NCBI RefSeq assembly: GCF_964275005.1
Contig: NC_092692.1
Coordinates: 10,769,643-10,833,642 of the forward strand
Direction of reading: 5' to 3'
Origin: Diadema setosum
Lineage: Eukaryota > Echinodermata > Echinoidea > Diadematoida > Diadematidae
DNA length: 64,000 nucleotides
Shown: positions 59,604 to 64,000 of the stretch, piece by piece
How the letters are laid out: each line of letters begins with the position of its first letter
How positions within the stretch are numbered: position 1 is the stretch's first letter
Position numbers and translations under genes: made by a program
The notes under the pieces: model-generated
What the model saw: the letters and a program-made list of their open reading frames with translations, nothing else
Told to the model about the DNA's origin: nothing
Database searches by the model: none

Positions 59604-61573
59604 CTGATAGATATGAACAACAACAGGAGAATAACAATCTAGCTATTCGACTGCAGGGCCTAGTCCGATTTTATATATTATGTCTTCACTTTTCACGCAT
59701 GCGGTACATTCCTTTACACCTTGAGAAAAGACCATAGACCATAGACAGCAGAAATATTCCCTTATCTATTGCAGTCCACAACATCAAATTACATTCCCAT
59801 GTATGGCATTCTCCGATATAGCACAGTTTACGGCAGAGAGTGACAGTTTATAGGTGGAATTCAGTGACCTTTGATCGAGACCTTTCATTTCCGAAATCCA
59901 AGTATTTTGGCCTGTATTTGAATTGTAATACCTATTTCTCAATATATTTATTCGGTTCGTCTTACATAGATCTGTCCTCTACCAAATTTTCAGCATACAT
60001 TAAGCTGGGTTCGACATTAGCTGTGGTCGGGTGGCCGGCGGCCGGGTGGCCCGTTGACTCGGGGCCCCACTAACAAAAACTCGGTTCTGGGGCGCTTCCC
60101 TGAGTATCGCACGTTCACCTCCCACGCATTCTTTCAGACTATTAGGCCTTACCTGAGGCATGGACCCTACGTAGGGTCCCGATGCCTGAGAACATTGCCT
60201 ATTCCATCACAATGGTAAAAACAACTGCCAAGTACAATGCGCATAGAAATTTTGACCTCCCGCGCATTTCTATTTCTGGCCATCAGAGAAAGGAAGTTAT
60301 TGTAAAGCCATGTTTATTTTTTTTTTATTTTTTTTATTCAAAGTTTAAATTCAAATACTTGCTGGATTAACCCCTATTGAAATTCAAAGAGTTCACAGAC
60401 AATAACGTCCAAACAATGTATTACGTGTAATTTCGCTGCACATGTCAAGACAATGATCACACAGTATCCTTCTACACGTCATGACTTCAGTAAGCATGAG
60501 AGTAAATTGGGAAATGAAATGAAAAACTCATACTCATACAGGTGTATTGAAGACAGTCTTCAGCATAATACGTACCCGTCATAGATCTAATGGTTTGCAC
60601 AAGCTCTCTTAGATCTGCCGGCCTTATACAGAGACGCTTTGCGCTGGAAGAAAACAATAAATGCATAGGAAATTAAATCTTTCCATAAGCTAAAAATCCC
60701 TTGATGATGCTGGTTCCCAATACTTTGATGGAATGCCACAAACTGGTGATTTCAAGTTGAGTGAAATTAATAAATATCAATAAACGAACAACCTGTGAGT
60801 GAATGGTTCGGTTCGTCTTTGTAGTGTCTCATATCCTTGCGAATTAAGAATTATTGGACAATTATTTCTTCCAGACTTCAATATGGACACATTCTGCAAG
60901 TTTCTTGAAAATGATAACACTATACAAAGAGTCCGGTGGTAAATAAGAAATACCTAGCTGGTGTTAAATTTTCGGTGCTCCTAAAGTCACTTAAAAATAT
61001 AACATAGTCTTTTTAATAGCTACTCAGTTACAGTTACTGTTCCTCTTGTTGATTTTGAACTTCAACAGGACGATCAAGAACTTTCCTATAAAGTACTTGA
61101 TTTTGACCATGGTGTTAAATCTAACTCCGATGTTTTTGCAGTGAATGATCCAGTTATGAGCTAACTGGAGATTAAGTTCATCTTATGCCCTTAATGACCA
61201 TTATGACCTTTGACCTCATGACCCTAAATTCCAAAATTTCTTTCTTACTTCATTTTAAATACACCCTAGAAAATCTAGTCTTACGTTTCTATGTTACAGA
61301 AAGATTAATTTTATTTCATGTCCCTATGATCAGATGCCATGACCTTTCACCCTTGACGTTTCTTGCCTCATGATGAACACACCCTAAAAGTATTGTGAAA
61401 ATTCGTTGATCGGTTTTCAAGAACTTTAATTTGTACACAAACAGCCAAACAAACAGACAGACAAACATATGGAACCAAACACATAACCTTCGCTGGCCAT
61501 AGATTTCACCTATTGGTGGAGGTAATATAATACTATAATGATGATGATGATAACAATGATATTAATAATAATG

Positions 61574-61639
<66 letters not shown>

Positions 61640-63353
61640 GCAATAATAACAACAGAATATACGCATAAACAGAAAAGGAATATGATGATGTGTAAGAATC
61701 AATATTTACCTAACGACGAGAACACAGGTGTGAATTTCGCAGTCCTGAGACGAAAGAAAAGTTCTTTTCAGTCCGGACACCAACCTCTTATAGAACCCAC
61801 TGTCCCATTCGACCTCGTATCCGTCGTCGTATACACCGGCTGCGCAAATGGACACCACAACTTTTTATACTCACAATCTAACGCTTATTAAAACATAAAT
61901 TGACATAATATACGAATATGCGTTCCTCTCATTATGGGAGGTGCCACTACCATGTTCAGGGTGACTTGAATGCAGTGAATACAATTATCTAAAAAAAAAA
62001 TTAATATGCAAAGGAATTTTAAAGTTTGACATGAGCTCCTTTTTCAGAGACAATAAGCGACAACAGCATTATATGGCCTGGATGAGGACATGAATATCAT
62101 CTCCTTGTAAGCATCAAATGACTAGAATTAATGTTTGGTTCACACCGAATCTTAACATTTGTACCTTTTGAAATAAATTAAAGAGCAAACGTTTATGCCC
62201 TGGTCTTCAGAGAATGCAATTTTGTCATGTTTGTAAAGTAGCTTATTGCGTTTTGATGCAAATATATCATTCCCAAAAGCCTGATCCGTATGTGTATCAT
62301 TTTTTCCTCTCCTTTTTTATTTCGTTATAATACAGTGGAAAATCAAAATAAAGAGATCTGATATAGACATAACAAAAAGCTGATATGAAAAACTAATTCA
62401 TCCCGTCCCAATGGAATTGTTTCCTTTGTTTTGTAATGTTTATTGACTACTGATATAATACTAATCTGATATAAAAAAAATGTTGTCTTGGTCCCAAGGA
62501 TCTCCTTATATTGAGTTTCCACTGTACTTAAATGCCCCTGAAAAAATATTGATTTGTGTTGATTAATGATACCTTCAACATCACTTTTGCGGTGAAACGA
62601 ATATCTAGAAACATTCCATATATTCTTAACGATATTTTTCTTCCGATTACTTGGGAACGCCCATAAAAAATCTTTCCAAACCAATATTATATTCTCAGAT
62701 GATATCATCTGTCAATCATTGCTAAAGTACTGAAATGTTTAACAAAAGACAATAGAATGCATCTTCCCCTCGACTCAGCATAACTTGCATGTTTCTGTGA
62801 TATTAATGTGACTAACAAAAGACATGGCGAGGGAACATGCAAGTTATTCTGAGCCGAGGGGAAGGTGCATTCCAATGTCTTTTGTTAAGCATTTCATATC
62901 TCCATGTAGTTAGTTCCTACCATTATCTCTTTTTCTTTATTGTTTTTTTACTACTTCTCGCATACCTGGTAATGATCTTCGGCCACGACATTGATTTTGT
63001 GGAAAGTACCTACCAACTTGATTGCCCAGTTCGACCATGAAGTTGCCGCCGAGTCCACGCATGCCTCGATTGTCGACCAGGCTGATGAAGTTCGAGATGT
63101 CATAAGAGTTGAGGGCCCGGGTCTTCGAGGCTTCCTCAGCAAACCCTTCGGGGGCTTGGTTGTCCCACGTATCTCCAGTGGCGTACAGAACAGAGTTGAC
63201 GAAAGCCGACTTGCCAACGCCTGGTGGACCAAACAGACCTATGCGAAGGCGCGCCGGTGGGTCTTGCGGTCGTTGCCTGGCTATTCGTATGGTCGATCCT
63301 GGCTTGTAACGGCGTATGACACCCCTCAACTCCACGATTCTAGAATCCGCCAT
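59350..63353 (-). CDS. IFI44-like small GTPase, copy C (4 exons, 263 aa)
   Basis: Joined exons are 63353-63014, 61839-61710, 60643-60576 and 59603-59350, with introns of about 1.2, 1.1 and 1.0 kb. The product has Walker A GPPGVGKS (42-49), DNRG (94-97), TNCS replacing N/TKxD, and a CTIL CaaX ending. Introns and both flanks align with copy A over long stretches, so A and C are sister duplicates, while exon 1 residues (GDTWDNQAPEGFAEEASKT) agree better with copy B. That mosaic suggests gene conversion or purifying selection in exon 1. All splice sites are intact. The assignment to the IFI44 GTPase family rests on the strand order and on the conserved [14 protein letters not shown] helix. Confidence 0.85.
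60576..60643 (-). CDS. copy C exon 3
   Basis: A 68-nt exon with acceptor TCTTCCAG and donor GACGG|GTACGT. It codes [18 protein letters not shown] then RSMT. Confidence 0.8.
61536..61650. repeat. (AAT/GAT)n microsatellite
   Basis: Counterpart of the 13565-13660 repeat in block C, beside exon 2 of copy C. Confidence 0.8.
61710..61839 (-). CDS. copy C exon 2
   Basis: It codes [19 protein letters not shown] through HTCVLVV. The acceptor is TTTGCGCAG and the donor TTAG|GTAA. It differs from A and B at GD to DD and GH to GY. Confidence 0.83.
62333..62524. mobile_element. ~190-bp mariner-like MITE (copy in C)
   Basis: Flanked by TA (62331-62332 and 62525-62526), with ends CAGTGGAAAATC and GAGTTTCCACTG. 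Confidence 0.65.
62545..62890. repeat. dispersed repeat, second copy, in copy C intron 1
   Basis: Inverted relative to 32985-33290. Also contains its own inverted pair: GTTTAACAAAAGACAATAG near 62737 and CCAATGTCTTTTGTTAAGC near 62872. Confidence 0.6.
63014..63353 (-). CDS. copy C exon 1
   Basis: It starts MADSRIVELRGVIRRYKPG, with GPPGVGKSAFVNS and [10 protein letters not shown]. The length is 340 nt and the donor GTTG|GTAG. Confidence 0.85.
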
Positions 63354-63800
63354 TGTCAATCAATAAATACCGATGGAAGAAAGAGGAAAGTAACTTGGCC
63401 AGTTACTGGGTCGGTTGACGTGTATTTAAGAAGAGCGATGAGAAAAACCGGCTCTCCAGCTACACGATAGTCAGTTAATTCTGAAAAAAAGTATCGAAAG
63501 AAAAATTCGCAAGAACTTTTTTTTAATCGCAAGTTTAGTATAGCTTTTGAACTCAACAGGTAGGCCTTGATTCAGGAAAGTTGAAACCAGTAATGTAGTA
63601 TCTACGAACTCTTGAGAGGGTGATGAAGTTTTATTATGGGTAACTCAGAACCAACGCATCCTCGCTCATCTCCATCTTCTGCTATTTTTGGGCATTGGGT
63701 TTTCCCACAGCAAACTGCTAAGGGGAATTTCGCAATAAACTGATCAGAGCAGCCATGTAAGGTTGCACTGCGATGCTTGCTATGCATCGTCCCAAAGCCA
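63354..63800 (-). promoter_or_regulatory. conserved 5' flank of copy C with kappaB-like sites
   Basis: Aligns with the A and B upstream regions. It carries GGGTTTTCCC at 63697-63706 and GGGGAATTTC at 63722-63731, about 370 bases upstream of the ATG, slightly farther than in A and B because of short insertions. Confidence 0.45.
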
Positions 63801-63824
63801 AGCCTTATTACTAAACTTTTCATA

Positions 63825-64000
63825 TGGGATATGGCATAATATTGGGTGAGGTGAGGATTGGGCTTTGAAATATTTGTGAGGTACCCAGAAACTACTTATT
63901 AAATAGTACAGAGCATACTATTGCAAGAGGATATATTCAAAGTTTATTTGATGAAAATCGGTTTTGGAATATGGCTGAGACATCCAAAAACAAAGTAAAA
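63825..64000. mobile_element. TTAA hairpin MITE, copy 5, cut by the window edge
   Basis: The left half is present (GATGAAAATCGGTTTTGGAA, ACATCCAAAAACAAAGTAAA) and the sequence ends at the window border before the second arm. The left TTAA is not preserved. Confidence 0.6.

Larger units (their letters stand above)
54053..63800. repeat. duplicated block C (sister of A)
   Basis: Collinear with block A at high similarity, but lacking the hAT element, the LINE tail, the foldback element, the 62-bp palindrome and the TTAA hairpin MITE that occur in A. It preserves sites without those insertions, for instance near 56490 and 61520. No extra gene is seen in 54240-59330. Confidence 0.85.

Noticed and set aside
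62991-63470. 159-codon plus-strand open frame
   Set aside because: It is antisense to exon 1 of GTPase copy C; shorter antisense frames occur over exon 1 of copies A and B.

Overview
The window is AT-rich, intron- and repeat-dense nuclear DNA of an animal, most likely a marine invertebrate deuterostome. An echinoderm is my best guess, from the overall repeat style and the invertebrate-type IFI44-like GTPases; the species cannot be fixed from this sequence. Real genes are split into short exons with GT-AG introns. Most long open frames lie in simple repeats or antisense to exons.

The backbone is a three-copy family of small IFI44-like GTPase genes, all on the minus strand: copy A (exons between 6415 and 17324), copy B (45322-49057) and copy C (59350-63353). 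Each has four coding exons of identical length (340, 130, 68 and 254 nt), identical intron phases (1, 2, 1) and a predicted 263-residue product. The proteins keep a Walker A motif and a DxxG-like DNRG, lack the usual N/TKxD specificity motif, and end in a CaaX prenylation box (CAIL or CTIL). Each gene sits in a longer duplicated block: A at 1-17640, B at 40650-49440, C at 54053-63800. A and C are the closer pair. Several transposon insertions in A are absent at the matching place in C, which gives a relative insertion history. The 5' flanks share kappaB-like sites.

Between A and B lie two other host genes. A Chibby (CBY1) homologue is on the minus strand (24137-27182, three coding exons, 136 residues). 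A small secreted cationic cysteine-containing peptide gene is on the plus strand (38058 to about 39920). The latter has a signal peptide, an acidic propiece, a KR processing site and a four-cysteine basic mature region, so it is a candidate antimicrobial peptide gene. Its exon 2 also has a second open frame that runs in phase into exon 3.

The rest is mostly mobile DNA: two related hAT-type non-autonomous elements with perfect 8-bp target duplications (3100-4744, 30634-32231); a 4.2-kb foldback element with subrepeat-built arms and an 8-bp duplication (9397-13563); five copies of a hairpin MITE at TTAA sites; pogo-like, Harbinger-like and other MITEs; two LINE reverse-transcriptase fragments; a tRNA-derived SINE; several ~150-230 bp satellite-like arrays; and a 200-bp assembly gap (20422-20621). 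No retrovirus, LTR element, Polinton or CRISPR array was seen.
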